64,000 bases of DNA from Bacillus mesophilus (GCF_011008845.1 NZ_JAAIWM010000001.1:806001-870000); one strand, 5' to 3'; numbered from the stretch's first letter, positions 16,500-25,985 are shown. The notes: generated from the sequence alone by a model not told the origin. Numbers and translations: made by a program.

Positions 16500-17384
16500 T
16501 CAGGATTCATCATCCACAATATGCAAAAATGCATATTTTATATTTGGGGTGTACGCCGATGAATCTGTGTATTCCCAGTAGCGCATGCGGCTATTGTAGG
16601 TATGAGCATTCACAAGTGGCATATTATTTGAATCCTTTGCTACGACAATCGTATTGTGATTATATCTACCATCACCTTCAAAGTCGTAGCAAATAACATC
16701 TCCAAGAGTTAGATCACTTGCGCTTTCCTTTTCGACTGCTCTTAATCCTGACTTAGCATTTGGCAGATATCGGCGAAGAGCATGGGCAACAGACCAGCTG
16801 TAACTCCACGAACCGTTTTTCATCCACCAGCCTTTTCCACGGTTGGAATAGCCTGTCATAGGCGCCCCTCCGGCATGAAGACATTGTGAAATAAAGTTCG
16901 TGCAATCCACCTCAAATTTCTCATACTCTGGATTATACGAGTCCCACCATTTTTCTGCATACCGAACGGCTTCTCTTCGATCATAGATGAAAGGCTGTCG
17001 AACTGAATCATCCTCAACATCCAGATCCCTTTCATCAAAAGACTCAGTATCATCCTGTGGTTTCACTAGTGAATCTCTTACCACTTCATCATTTTCAATC
17101 AAGGCGATTCTTTCTTCCACATATTCTTCATTTATAAATTTGTCTCGTTGCTTGACTAAATCCTTAATTTGAATGGAGTATCTTGCCTCCACTCCATTCC
17201 TTGTTTCTGTAATATCATGTATTTGACATAAAGCTTGGCTTTTCACAACAAGGGCGTTTCGGTTTTTCAAAGATTGAAGGCGCTGATGTAATTCATCCTG
17301 AAGGATTCCACCACTTTGCACCCCAACATTTGCATGTATGCGAGTCGATATATAATTCTCTAACACCGTTCTGACATTCCTCAC
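16500..17384 (-). CDS. Amidase_6-domain protein (YhbB-like)
   Basis: A protein of about 294 residues. The C-terminal half, from DRREAVRYAEKWW on, is a putative amidase (Amidase_6) domain with the likely catalytic Cys in VDCTNFISQCL, His in YNHNTIVVAK and Asn/His in VNAHTYNSR, a papain-like (NlpC/P60-like) arrangement. The N-terminal half is Arg/Glu-rich without a recognised domain. No signal peptide is visible. It matches the position of B. subtilis yhbB next to yhbA and cspR. GTG at 17384 is preferred because AGAGGTGAAAGTT lies before it; a GTG three codons upstream sits inside that site. Confidence 0.82.
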   Translation of the reverse strand: MRNVRTVLENYISTRIHANVGVQSGGILQDELHQRLQSLKNRNALVVKSQALCQIHDITETRNGVEARYSIQIKDLVKQRDKFINEEYVEERIALIENDEVVRDSLVKPQDDTESFDERDLDVEDDSVRQPFIYDRREAVRYAEKWWDSYNPEYEKFEVDCTNFISQCLHAGGAPMTGYSNRGKGWWMKNGSWSYSWSVAHALRRYLPNAKSGLRAVEKESASDLTLGDVICYDFEGDGRYNHNTIVVAKDSNNMPLVNAHTYNSRMRYWEYTDSSAYTPNIKYAFLHIVDDES

Positions 17385-17450
17385 AACTTTCACCTCTTCC
17401 CAAAGATGTACTTTAATAGGTATGAGTGAAGGCTATGAATCATGAACTTT

Positions 17451-18584
17451 TTACCTGGTGATTAGCTGTAAGCCTTTTTCGATTTCATTTAATACATCTT
17501 GGTCTTTTTCCTTGTTCTTGGCATTTAGCAAAATTTCTTGACTGGATTCACCATCAATTTTCCCAATTGCCCATGCGGCTGTTCCTCGCATAACAGGTCT
17601 TGGGTCTTCTATTAGTACCTTTTTCAACTCATCAATTGCCGATTGGTCTTTATAGTGAGCTAAGGCAATAATGGCATTTCGTTGGATCGGTTTTTTTCCA
17701 CGCCATGAGCCTGAAATAGAACCAAACCTCTCCTTGAATTCTCGGTTTGACATTGATAACAGGGGTTTTAGCACAGGCTTAACCACCTCAGGATCCGGCT
17801 CCATTTCTTCGTGAAAATGAAAATCCTTCCCCTTGTTTTCTGGACAAACTAACTGACATGTGTCACATCCGTATAGTCGGTTTCCGATTTTTTCACGATA
17901 TTGATCGGCAATAAAGCCTTTTGTTTGAGTAATAAACGCAATACATTTATTTGAATCCAGTTGGCCACCTTGTATCAAGGCTCCAGTAGGACAGGCATCG
18001 ATGCATTTGGTACAGGTTCCGCAGTTGTCTTCGATTGGCTTGTCCGGTATAAATGGTAGGTCTGTAATCATTTCACCTAAATACACGTACGAACCAAATT
18101 CAGGAGTGATAATCGCACAATTTTTCCCGCTCCAGCCAATCCCAGCACGTTCAGCTACGGCACGGTCTGAGAGTTCGCCTGTATCAACCATCGATTTAAC
18201 CTTACAAGTTGGAACTCTTTCTTGTAAAAACGCTTCAAGCTTTCTTAATCGATCACGTAGTACATCATGATAATCTTGTCCCCATGAAGCACGACAAAAA
18301 ATGCCACGTCTTTCTGACCTTGTACTTCTCGGAGCATCCTTTAACTTAGACGGATACGCTAATGCAATCGCAATAATCGATTTTGCCTGAGGTAGCACAA
18401 GCTCCGGGTTTGTTCTCTTATCTAAATCTGGCTCCTCAAAGCCTGATTGATATCCAAGCTCCTGCTGTCTCACCAGTCGCTCCTTTAATTCAATAAACGG
18501 AGAGGCACTCGCAAATCCAATCTTATCAATTCCTATTGTTTTACTATATTGAACAAGCTCTTCCTGAAGAGTACGAATATCCAT
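17451..18584 (-). CDS. queG: Epoxyqueuosine reductase QueG
   Basis: A 377-residue enzyme that performs the last step of queuosine biosynthesis, reducing epoxyqueuosine in tRNA with cobalamin. Two 4Fe-4S cluster motifs are present, CGTCTKCIDACP near residue 190 and CDTCQLVCPENK near 240, and the N-terminal part carries the DUF1730 fold with VDTGELSDRAVAE. The C-terminal 80 residues form HEAT-like helices (RNAIIALAHYKD, RGTAAWAIGKI). Known as yhbA in B. subtilis. It is followed by the amidase gene, with a 66-base gap. Confidence 0.96.
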   Translation of the reverse strand: MDIRTLQEELVQYSKTIGIDKIGFASASPFIELKERLVRQQELGYQSGFEEPDLDKRTNPELVLPQAKSIIAIALAYPSKLKDAPRSTRSERRGIFCRASWGQDYHDVLRDRLRKLEAFLQERVPTCKVKSMVDTGELSDRAVAERAGIGWSGKNCAIITPEFGSYVYLGEMITDLPFIPDKPIEDNCGTCTKCIDACPTGALIQGGQLDSNKCIAFITQTKGFIADQYREKIGNRLYGCDTCQLVCPENKGKDFHFHEEMEPDPEVVKPVLKPLLSMSNREFKERFGSISGSWRGKKPIQRNAIIALAHYKDQSAIDELKKVLIEDPRPVMRGTAAWAIGKIDGESSQEILLNAKNKEKDQDVLNEIEKGLQLITR

Positions 18585-18672
18585 GCCCTATCACTCCTTT
18601 CTTGATTAGTTTTTATACAAATTATATAGTGATAGTACCATACTTAACATCCTACAAAAAGGAGGTAAGATT

Positions 18673-19341
18673 TTGAAATTATCTATAGCACCAGCTTTAC
18701 TTGAAAAAATACCGGGCTTTAAAGTGGGCATCATTACATATGAAAACATTATAGTAGGAGCTTCTCCTCAAATGATAAAAGGCCGGCTTCAATTATATCA
18801 GGAATCCGTTGCCATTGACTTAGAAACCTCTCCACTAACAGAGTTTAGAAAAGGCATTACCGAATGGAGAAGCATCTTTAAACAATTAGGTGTGGATCCG
18901 AGTAAATATCGTCCTTCTCATGAAGCGTTATTACGACGAATCGGCAAAAGACAATTCCTAACGACGATTCATTCTGCAGCTGATATTAATAATTTCTTTT
19001 CGATTCAATATGGAATTCCAATTGGAATCTACGATAGGGATAAGCTGACAGGAGATCTACAGCTAAGGCTTGGAGAAGAACATGAAACTTATGAAGGATT
19101 AAACAATCGAACCATTGATGCAAGTGGAAAACTAGTAACCGTAGATCAGAACGGACCATTTGGAAGTCCTTATGTGGATTCAAAAGAAACAGCAGTCACA
19201 GAAGAAACGACTTCTGCCATTCAAGTTGTGTATTTACTTCCCTCAATGGAAACAGATGAGGCGAATCAGCTTCTAGAAGCGATGAGCAATATGTTTACAC
19301 AGGTCAACGGTGGAGTTGCAAAACAATCTATTATACAATGA
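18673..19341 (+). CDS. B3/B4-domain protein (PheRS-beta-like, tRNA editing type)
   Basis: A 222-residue protein with the B3/B4 fold found in the beta chain of phenylalanyl-tRNA synthetase: SKYRPSHEALLRRI, the NNFFSIQYGIPIGIYD strand and a C-terminal LPSMETDEANQLLE region. Stand-alone versions may edit or bind aminoacyl-tRNA or D-amino acids (family inference). Start is TTG at 18673 with AAAAAGGAGGTAAG in front. It is divergent from queG. Confidence 0.83.
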   Translation: MKLSIAPALLEKIPGFKVGIITYENIIVGASPQMIKGRLQLYQESVAIDLETSPLTEFRKGITEWRSIFKQLGVDPSKYRPSHEALLRRIGKRQFLTTIHSAADINNFFSIQYGIPIGIYDRDKLTGDLQLRLGEEHETYEGLNNRTIDASGKLVTVDQNGPFGSPYVDSKETAVTEETTSAIQVVYLLPSMETDEANQLLEAMSNMFTQVNGGVAKQSIIQ

Positions 19342-19395
19342 TTAGCGCTTAGTCTTAGGAGACATAGCGTTTTTTCTTCTTGTTACGTACACACT

Positions 19396-19440
19396 AAAAA
19401 AACGCAATACTTCGTTTTCTCTGAAACGAAATACTGCGTT
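19396..19440 (-). terminator. Terminator of tRNA-Gly
   Basis: A long stem (AACGCAGTATTTCGTTT / AAAACGAAGTATTGCGTT, near perfect) followed by TTTTT on the minus strand, 15 bases past the tRNA 3' end. Confidence 0.85.
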
Positions 19441-19454
19441 TGTAAACGTATGTA

Positions 19455-19528
19455 TGGAGCGGGTGATGAGAATCGAACTCACAACATCAGCTTGGAAGGC
19501 TGAGGTTTTACCACTAAACTACACCCGC
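19455..19528 (-). tRNA. tRNA-Gly (anticodon TCC)
   Basis: On the minus strand the 74-base segment starts GCGGGTGTAG and ends CACCCGCTCCA, pairing as an acceptor stem with encoded CCA. The anticodon loop reads CTTCCAA (anticodon TCC), and GTTCGATTC gives the T loop. It stands alone with its own terminator. Confidence 0.97.
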
Positions 19529-19681
19529 ATGAATAAAAAGCTTTTTGAAGAGCAGATATAAAATATAACATGTTAAAAAATATTTGTCTACATATTTCGG
19601 CAAAAAATTCATTTTTAAAGATATAACTAGTTTTTATCATATGGAAATGATGACTCGAACATTCATGTTTATTTAATAAAA

Positions 19682-19707
19682 GCAAGGAGCCAAGTAAACT
19701 CCTTGCC
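19682..19707 (-). terminator. Terminator of the ytr-like operon
   Basis: GCAAGGAG / CTCCTTGC stem followed by TTTTATT on the minus strand, just past the last gene of the operon. Confidence 0.78.
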
Positions 19708-19714
19708 CTTCCCA

Positions 19715-20434
19715 TTATTCTACTACATAAAGAATATTTCCGATTATTTCTAGATCTTTAGGAATTTTTAAATATAAAACATTTACACCAATTGAAGTTT
19801 CCATGATATAACGATGATCCTTCTTATTTGAGTCAAACTGTGTAATCACAAACTCCTTTTGAAGCTTATAATAGTCTAGCTCTAATGGTGCAGGTTCTTG
19901 AATGATTAATGTTTCTCCTTCTAATTTAACGTACGGTGGATGCAGTTCATCTGAAAAATCAAGACCCTGTATAAACGCCTTTGATGTGTAATGGGTGGCC
20001 TCAATCTTCCCTTTCAGCTCATCACTTCTCTCGGCAATAATAAGCATGGACGTGGGGTCTTCATTCATGTTAATACTCAGTTGATCACCACTATAAAAAA
20101 ACTCCCATGTTTCATTTGTATTCACACCTTCTGTTTGTTCTATCTTTCCTTTATATAACGCATCATAGATGGCATTAGTATCATATTCAACATCATTAGG
20201 ACTAAGGCTTCCAAATTCCTCGTCTGAATAGGAATAGATGTCACTTGGCAATAGGTAGAAGATGGTGAAGGAAATCAATAGTAGCAGACAATACACCCCA
20301 CTCATCCACTTAGTATTTAGTTTTGAGAAAAATCCAATTCGCTTCCACTTTATTATAGGAGAGAAAGCAGGAACGAATACTAACATCAAGATGAAGATCA
20401 AAATGAAGATTGGAAGAAAACTAAACATACTCAT
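19715..20434 (-). CDS. Membrane protein of the ytr-like ABC operon, unknown
   Basis: A 239-residue protein with two N-terminal membrane segments (residues about 6-26 and 46-63) and a larger extracytoplasmic part rich in beta strands and acidic residues. The C-terminus reads LKIPKDLEIIGNILYVVE. Its start overlaps the stop of the permease gene by 4 bases (ATGA), so it is translationally coupled to the ABC system. I do not recognise the family; it may be an accessory subunit. Confidence 0.75.
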   Translation of the reverse strand: MSMFSFLPIFILIFILMLVFVPAFSPIIKWKRIGFFSKLNTKWMSGVYCLLLLISFTIFYLLPSDIYSYSDEEFGSLSPNDVEYDTNAIYDALYKGKIEQTEGVNTNETWEFFYSGDQLSINMNEDPTSMLIIAERSDELKGKIEATHYTSKAFIQGLDFSDELHPPYVKLEGETLIIQEPAPLELDYYKLQKEFVITQFDSNKKDHRYIMETSIGVNVLYLKIPKDLEIIGNILYVVE

Positions 20435-21153
20435 GTTCTAACCTCCATTCGATTAGAAAGTAAGATTGCTATCGCAAAGAACAGAATCGAAACAGATATT
20501 GCTTTTATAAAAAACAGTAGAAATGAAGATTCAGATATGAAAATGTTTACTACCTCTCCGTCATTCCTAAATACTAGAAAAAGAAGGAGTGGTGGAAATA
20601 CAAACATGAACAGTTTATGAATTTGCCCAATCATCCCAACAAGATAGCCTACTGACATAAATAAGAACATATATAAGGTCGTCACGACCATTCCCATTAA
20701 AAGCTCACCAACAGAGGTCGGTGCATAAATGAGCTCTTTATCATAATAGCTGAAGACAATGATTAGCTTATACGTCACACTTGCTAGGCTCGTTGTGATC
20801 CCTCCAACAAGACTCGCCGTTATAAGGAAGAGAATATTTGAAATACTACTAGACAACCGATTCGTAACAAACGTAAAATCCTCATAACGATATGCCTTCG
20901 TTGTCAAAAGGATTGCAACGATGATAGCCCAGATAAATGTAAAACCGATGATTATATCTCCAGAAAAATACGCAATATTCACGGATAAGAAATCAGAGCT
21001 TGAGCCACCACCACTACTACTTCCTAATGAAAAGAAGATCCCTACAATTTGCGTAATAAACAAAGAAGTAAAAATTCCAAAAAAGGAATTCCATTTATAT
21101 CGATACTGTTTGACAGTGATCTGAGATAAACTAGTTTCGGTTAAAGACATCAT
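20431..21153 (-). CDS. ABC transporter permease-like membrane protein
   Basis: A 240-residue protein with about six membrane segments and a Gly/Ser-rich loop (SLGSSSGGGSSSDF). Its position directly after an ABC ATPase, with a 23-base overlap into that gene, marks it as the membrane partner. Ribosome site AGGAGGGATCG precedes ATG 21153. Substrate is unknown. Ytr-type systems in B. subtilis respond to lipid II-binding antibiotics, and this operon has the same GntR/ATPase/membrane order (inference). Confidence 0.8.
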   Translation of the reverse strand: MMSLTETSLSQITVKQYRYKWNSFFGIFTSLFITQIVGIFFSLGSSSGGGSSSDFLSVNIAYFSGDIIIGFTFIWAIIVAILLTTKAYRYEDFTFVTNRLSSSISNILFLITASLVGGITTSLASVTYKLIIVFSYYDKELIYAPTSVGELLMGMVVTTLYMFLFMSVGYLVGMIGQIHKLFMFVFPPLLLFLVFRNDGEVVNIFISESSFLLFFIKAISVSILFFAIAILLSNRMEVRT

Positions 21154-22033
21154 CGATCCCTCCTGTCATTTTATCTGTAAGAAATACACACAATTCCTCA
21201 GTCGACACCGATGATAGTTCAATTCCCTTTGATTTTACTTGATCCTTCTCGTCTTTATTAAACTGATCTTCTACCACAACATATACTTGATTGCTGCCTA
21301 TGTTTTTTTTATGAAGGACCTTCAAGCCTTTAATCCATTCTTCTACTAACTCAGGTTGACCAGATAGTCCAATTGCAAATTCCTTCATATCCAATACAGG
21401 CATATGCAAGCATTTCTGCCCATCCTTAATTAACAAAATGTCCTCTAAAATATGTTCCATTTCTGCTAAAAGATGGCTTGATAAGATGATGGTTCGTGGG
21501 AATGCTAAATAGTCTTTTAGTAACGCTCGATAAAAGTCCTTTCTAACAGAAGCATCCATCCCGTTCGTTGGTTCATCAAAAATAGTAATGGGACACCTCG
21601 CTGATAAACCAACAATCATATTAAACGTACCTTTCTTTCCTTTTGATAAATGTTCGTATCGTTCATTTCCTTTAAATGAAAAATACGTTAACAGTCCATG
21701 TGCCAATTCCTTGTCCCAATTAGAATAGAAGGTACCTGCTGCCTTAATGATTTCTATTAAAGATAAGGAATTTGGGAAAATCATATTCTCATCAATAAAA
21801 ATAAGATTAGAAGAAACTTTTAAGCTATTAAACGGTTGTTCAGAAAATACACTAATCTCACCATCTGATTTCTTAATTAGCCCTGCAATCATTTTAAGAA
21901 GCGTCGATTTACCCGCTCCATTTCGTCCAATTAATCCAGTAATCTTATTTTCTTCTATGGTGAAAGAAAGATTATGAATGGCTTTTGCCCGGCCATAAAT
22001 CTTAGTAACTTCTTTACACTTAATCACACTCAT
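21131..22033 (-). CDS. ABC transporter ATP-binding protein (YtrB-like)
   Basis: A 300-residue ATPase. The Walker A is GRNGAGKST near residue 38, the Walker B/D-loop region ITIFDEPTNGMD near 160, and the H-loop ILSSHLLAEME follows. The signature loop is the unusual LSKGKKGTFN instead of LSGGQ. A C-terminal extension of about 90 residues follows. It overlaps the upstream regulator by ATGA, showing coupling, and drives the permease encoded downstream. Confidence 0.92.
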   Translation of the reverse strand: MSVIKCKEVTKIYGRAKAIHNLSFTIEENKITGLIGRNGAGKSTLLKMIAGLIKKSDGEISVFSEQPFNSLKVSSNLIFIDENMIFPNSLSLIEIIKAAGTFYSNWDKELAHGLLTYFSFKGNERYEHLSKGKKGTFNMIVGLSARCPITIFDEPTNGMDASVRKDFYRALLKDYLAFPRTIILSSHLLAEMEHILEDILLIKDGQKCLHMPVLDMKEFAIGLSGQPELVEEWIKGLKVLHKKNIGSNQVYVVVEDQFNKDEKDQVKSKGIELSSVSTEELCVFLTDKMTGGIDDVFNRN

Positions 22034-22413
22034 GTTTGATCCTCTCCCTCCCGTAATTCTGCTTTTACCATGTCAATTAATTCCGACTCACTTACGCTTA
22101 AGCGTCTTGATTCCATCACAACTTCTCTTACTAGACCCTTTAGTGTTTGGTTTTTTCTTTTCTGTAGAATGATTTCTTTTGCATCCTTAGAAACAAACAT
22201 ACCAAGGCCCCTTTTCTTATATAAGGTATTTTCTTCTGCTAACAAATTCAGACCCTTTGCGGCTGTCGCTGGATTGATGTTATACATATCAGCCAACTGA
22301 TATTGAGAAAATACTTTTTGGTCTGCTTGTAAATTTCCATTTAAGATTTCTGCTTCGAGCCATTCTGCTATTTGAACATAAATCGGCTTCGTACTGTCTG
22401 TATCTAAAATCAA
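22030..22413 (-). CDS. GntR-family regulator (YtrA subfamily)
   Basis: A 127-residue regulator. An N-terminal winged helix (STKPIYVQIAEWLE, then YNINPATAAKGLNLLAEEN as recognition helix) is followed by a short helical tail typical of YtrA-type repressors, about 40-50 residues rather than a ligand domain. Start is TTG at 22413 with GGGGAGGT 8 bases upstream; earlier in-frame ATGs lack a site and would add a hydrophobic leader. It heads an ABC operon and an inverted repeat lies just upstream, so autoregulation is likely. Confidence 0.9.
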   Translation of the reverse strand: MILDTDSTKPIYVQIAEWLEAEILNGNLQADQKVFSQYQLADMYNINPATAAKGLNLLAEENTLYKKRGLGMFVSKDAKEIILQKRKNQTLKGLVREVVMESRRLSVSESELIDMVKAELREGEDQT

Positions 22414-22443
22414 ACGAGTACCTCCCCTCAGTGAGTGGTAAGT

Positions 22444-22469
22444 TAGTACATTAGTGATATAATGTACTA
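22444..22469. promoter_or_regulatory. Inverted-repeat operator for the YtrA-like regulator
   Basis: TAGTACATT and AATGTACTA are perfect 9-bp inverted arms with an 8-base spacer, 31 bases upstream of the TTG start. Confidence 0.72.
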
Positions 22470-22619
22470 TATTACAATTTCCATAAATATGCAATGGGCT
22501 TTCCAAAAAAAAGATAAAAAATGACAATTAAGCCTCTAACAAATGCAGCAGTTATTTGAAATAAATCTGTATGACATAAGCCATAAATAGCGATAACACT
22601 TGTTAAGATCATAAAAAAA

Positions 22620-22647
22620 GGCGACTCTTCTCAAATGAAGAGTCACC
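22620..22647. terminator. Terminator of the DUF1648 operon
   Basis: GGTGACTCTTC / GAAGAGTCGCC stem with T-runs on both strands, just past the stop at 22651. Confidence 0.82.
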
Positions 22648-22650
22648 TTT

Positions 22651-23157
22651 TTATCGTATCTTTCTGAATTTTACTATACCAATTATAATTGGAATTCCTG
22701 TTCCCATGATGGTGAGTGGTAGAAAGAATTTACTAAGCCCTAGCCCCCACCCTAAGGCGACGGATATTGACTCTACTAAAATGAATGAGAATAAGAGAAG
22801 ACAAATATTCTTCACCTGATTGAGGAGCTTTCTACTTTGCAGGTAAAACTGCCCTGCGTTAGATTCATTAAAACGTTGAGGATAATTATGAACTTCGGGA
22901 AATTTTTCTAATACTTGCATGAATATTGCCATAAAGGCGCCAACTACTGGTAGAATGAGCAATTCCCATTTTGATCCCCACCGGTCCACTTCCCCTGCCA
23001 TATTATAATGACCTGGCACTTTTTCCGGTAACTGATTCCAAACAGAGATTAATAGTATGATCGAACCGATATAACAGAAATAGCCGAATAGATCCCCTAT
23101 CCATTCACGCTTTGTTTTAGGAATGACTAGTTTGGGTCGTTTCCATGATTCTGTCAT
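22651..23157 (-). CDS. DUF1648 membrane protein
   Basis: A 168-residue protein with four membrane segments. The DUF1648 signature LPEKVPGHYNMAGEVDRWGSKW (split here by the first loop) links segments one and two. In SdpI-like proteins this domain gives immunity to a killing peptide, but short versions have unknown roles. It starts at ATG 23157 behind TGGAGGAGGAAT and follows another membrane-protein gene by 12 bases. Confidence 0.82.
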   Translation of the reverse strand: MTESWKRPKLVIPKTKREWIGDLFGYFCYIGSIILLISVWNQLPEKVPGHYNMAGEVDRWGSKWELLILPVVGAFMAIFMQVLEKFPEVHNYPQRFNESNAGQFYLQSRKLLNQVKNICLLLFSFILVESISVALGWGLGLSKFFLPLTIMGTGIPIIIGIVKFRKIR

Positions 23158-23169
23158 ATTCCTCCTCCA

Positions 23170-23760
23170 TTAATGTTCAATTTGTTGAGTATTATCGCTT
23201 GTTATTGAAATCTTTTGTTTTAGAATATGATTCATTCTCTCTTTCATCTCATCAGTCGTGACCATACATTTAAAGGTACGATAGTTCGTCTTAATGGTTA
23301 ATTCATATCCTTGGTTAACTTCCTTTGAAAATCCATAAAAGTTGCTATTATAATCAATGGAAGCAAATGAATACGATTTTATTTTTCGCCAAGGAATAAA
23401 ACGACTTCCTTTTAAGATTCCTTGATTAGAAATAGCAAACATATTTAATAGATTATGTGTATGGGCAAAGGGTAATAGCACCAATAAATAATAGGACCAT
23501 TGGAAGTCATTCATTGTCATTCCTAATATAAATAGGATACTCACATATAAAAGCATGATTGAGTATACAATGATACCTACCTTTTGATTAGAATAGCTCG
23601 GAAATCTGACATGTTTGTCAGGATATATTCTGATTACTGATAGCTCCTTTGAAGTGGTCGGTAGGAGTAATCCCTTTTTCATTTGAATCAGGACTTGAAA
23701 AAACTTGTAAGCAAAATAACAGATTAGCAGTAAAAATAGTACATCAAATAATAGTTTCAC
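23170..23760 (-). CDS. Membrane protein with PH-like tail, unknown
   Basis: A 196-residue protein. An N-terminal membrane segment (residues 3-22), two more near residues 62-100, and then a soluble part containing SNQGILKGSRFIPWRKIKSYSF, a pattern seen in small bacterial PH-like domains facing the cytosol. GTG start with AAGGTGGTGTATCA before it. It lies between a single-anchor protein and a DUF1648 protein in one run of genes. No function can be assigned. Confidence 0.72.
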   Translation of the reverse strand: MKLLFDVLFLLLICYFAYKFFQVLIQMKKGLLLPTTSKELSVIRIYPDKHVRFPSYSNQKVGIIVYSIMLLYVSILFILGMTMNDFQWSYYLLVLLPFAHTHNLLNMFAISNQGILKGSRFIPWRKIKSYSFASIDYNSNFYGFSKEVNQGYELTIKTNYRTFKCMVTTDEMKERMNHILKQKISITSDNTQQIEH

Positions 23761-23802
23761 TGATACACCACCTTAAACTAGTAACGTTCCAAAACGAACC
23801 GT

Positions 23803-24699
23803 TTAATACACTTCTTTCTCAAAAGTTTCCCCATTACTATAGATCACTTTTAAGACCAGTCTCATATCTTCATATTGCTCCAACTTATTAAGCTGAAAAA
23901 ATTGTACCATTTCATCAGGATTTTTTTGATCTAATGACAATTTTTCTTCCCCAATCAACTTATCATTTTCATATTTTAAGAGATATACCTCTTCTAAAAG
24001 GACAGATGATTTGTTTACATTATGATTGAACAGGTTAATGTTTACCTGGTCATCATAGAAATGTACGTCTGTTTGAAGCATGCCATAAAAGTTGGTACCA
24101 TAATGCCCTAAATGTTCAGTATAAATATCACTACTTTTCACGACATCATCATAGGTTACAGACACAAAGTATTTAAGCGCATGTTCATTATACCCATCCA
24201 TTTTCTTTGCTTCCTCTTCCATTGAAGTCGCTGTGCTTCCATTGTCGCTAGACATAATGACAACTTCCCATTGTGGCTCTAATTCTACCTCAAACGGGAC
24301 CTTTGCTTGAAAGAGACCTTTCTGCACTTCTTCTGCTGTCACCTCTTTATACTCTTCACTGTTACCATAGGCGTAATTGAACACTACCTTTGAATCGTTA
24401 TGAAGTTCCTTCACCTGCCACTGAATAGTTGCTTCAGCTTGCTTCGTATCTAGTTCAGCTTCATTAACCTCCATCGTAAATGAACTAATCCAGCTCTGTT
24501 CTTTTATGAATTCATTTAATGCATGTTGAACATTATTGTTTTGGTTGTCTACACTGCTTATAAGGTGTTGTTGCTGTTGAGATATATTATAAATATTGTT
24601 CTCCAGTTGACCTATTTTGTTTAATAAACTGACATTAATCATTACGCTAATCACTAAAGCGAGCACTATAAAGGTTCTAAATCGCTTATTACGATCCAC
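23803..24699 (-). CDS. Single-anchor extracytoplasmic protein, unknown
   Basis: A 298-residue protein with one N-terminal membrane anchor (residues about 9-26), a Gln/Asn-rich coiled stretch (NISQQQQHLISSVDNQNNN), then a long acidic beta-rich outer domain. Start is GTG 24699 with AAGGAGGGGGAAAC. It is the first of three adjacent membrane-associated genes in the same direction (23803-22651). No family recognised. Confidence 0.75.
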   Translation of the reverse strand: MDRNKRFRTFIVLALVISVMINVSLLNKIGQLENNIYNISQQQQHLISSVDNQNNNVQHALNEFIKEQSWISSFTMEVNEAELDTKQAEATIQWQVKELHNDSKVVFNYAYGNSEEYKEVTAEEVQKGLFQAKVPFEVELEPQWEVVIMSSDNGSTATSMEEEAKKMDGYNEHALKYFVSVTYDDVVKSSDIYTEHLGHYGTNFYGMLQTDVHFYDDQVNINLFNHNVNKSSVLLEEVYLLKYENDKLIGEEKLSLDQKNPDEMVQFFQLNKLEQYEDMRLVLKVIYSNGETFEKEVY

Positions 24700-24886
24700 G
24701 TTTCCCCCTCCTTCGTTTCATCCTCTTACAATGTAATTAAAAACATCTCTAAGTAATCACCTTAAATTATAATTTTTGTAAAAAATAGGCAGTACTTTAT
24801 ACCTTATCTTACCATATCTCTCCCAACAGTTAAGGGGAAATGAATTTTATAAATGTGCATATTAATTTAATCCCTTTTAAAAATGG

Positions 24887-24914
24887 AAAAAGAGAGCCAA
24901 GTGCTCTCTTTTTT
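24887..24914 (-). terminator. Terminator of the DUF421 gene
   Basis: AAAGAGAGC / GCTCTCTT stem with A/T tracts on either side, in the gap after the DUF421 stop at 24943. Confidence 0.75.
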
Positions 24915-24942
24915 ATGTTTATTATGAGATGATCCTTCCTTA

Positions 24943-25632
24943 TTATAAGGATTGCTGATCACTTCTCTTATCAATATAAATAGTATTGTTTTCGTCAATC
25001 TGAGCTATAAAAACCTCTTTCATACTAACACCCTTAGATTTAAGAATAAATTCCACCCAACTATGATCTTTGTTAATCGAGGCTAATGAATTTTCAAGTA
25101 TTTTACCATCGATAATAAAGGTTTGTGGAACTCCTCGTGACGGCGTATTAATTTGCAATTCTGTTTTTGTAGGAGGTAATTCTCCCACTCTTTTTAATGC
25201 AGAGACACTTCCATCAGTTTCAAAAAAAGCTATGTCTACTTGATCGACGTAAAATATATTTTTTTTCCTTAGTTGAAACAGTAATTCGTCAACAGATAGG
25301 CGTGATTTAGCCATACCTTCTTCATGAATCTTTCCGTTCTTAACTACAAGCGTTGGTTCATCATTCAGGATCTTTCTCGCTTTAAATGATTTTAAAGCTA
25401 TGTAATCCACCAGTAAAGCTAATATCGCAAAGAGAACAAGTCCTACAATTCCAACTGATTTAGGTACCCCTTGACTAAACATGAAAGCACCGGCTATAGA
25501 TCCAAGTGTAATCCCTGCCACAAAATCAAAAAACGTCATCTGGGAAATTAGTTTCTTACCTAAAATCCGACACATGGTATAAAGAACGGCAAAAATAAGT
25601 AAACAACGAACAATCATTTCTATATAGGTCAA
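24943..25632 (-). CDS. DUF421 (YetF-type) membrane protein
   Basis: A 229-residue protein with three N-terminal membrane segments, the conserved GKKLISQMTFFDFVAGITLGSIAG block and a cytosolic domain with NGKIHEEGMAKSRLSVDELLFQLRKK, both typical of the DUF421/YetF family found in many copies in spore formers. TTG at 25632 is preferred as start because AAGGAGG lies 5 bases upstream and the family begins at this point; the open frame runs 54 codons further but is unlike the family. Function unknown; some relatives are linked to spore germination or coat integrity. Confidence 0.85.
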   Translation of the reverse strand: MTYIEMIVRCLLIFAVLYTMCRILGKKLISQMTFFDFVAGITLGSIAGAFMFSQGVPKSVGIVGLVLFAILALLVDYIALKSFKARKILNDEPTLVVKNGKIHEEGMAKSRLSVDELLFQLRKKNIFYVDQVDIAFFETDGSVSALKRVGELPPTKTELQINTPSRGVPQTFIIDGKILENSLASINKDHSWVEFILKSKGVSMKEVFIAQIDENNTIYIDKRSDQQSL

Positions 25633-25861
25633 TCCATCCAGCCTCCTTCTCTTTGTATATAATTTCCAATCAGGTCTTTTATATCCATGAGGTTTTTTTA
25701 GGAGATGACCTTCACTTCTAACTCTATTGTTTAGGAGTTCGTCCGTCATTTGTATCAAAATCCGCACATACCCAGTTTTGCGTTTATTGGGCAATCACCC
25801 ACCCGAATTCATGGACCTTCTACATAGGATATATCGAATGAATCACTTTGGAGGTGTTAGA

Positions 25862-25957
25862 ATGAGTGCAGTAACAGGTTATGGTGCTGGATTCGCGTTG
25901 ATTGTCGTATTATTTATTTTATTAATCATCGTGGGATCAGCTTACGTTGGATACTAA
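25862..25957 (+). CDS. YjcZ-family sporulation miniprotein
   Basis: A 31-residue hydrophobic protein reading MSAVTGYGAGFALIVVLF and ending IVGSAYVGY. The FALIVVLFILLIIVG core is the signature of the YjcZ/YczM-type family made in sporulating bacilli. TTTGGAGGTG precedes the ATG. It is the first of two such genes in tandem. Confidence 0.88.
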   Translation: MSAVTGYGAGFALIVVLFILLIIVGSAYVGY

Positions 25958-25985
25958 TTCAAACACTTAAAAAGGAGGAGTTTTC

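Noticed and set aside
19479-19715. Minus-strand frame of 78 codons beside tRNA-Gly
   Set aside because: It overlaps the tRNA and the terminator of the ABC operon.
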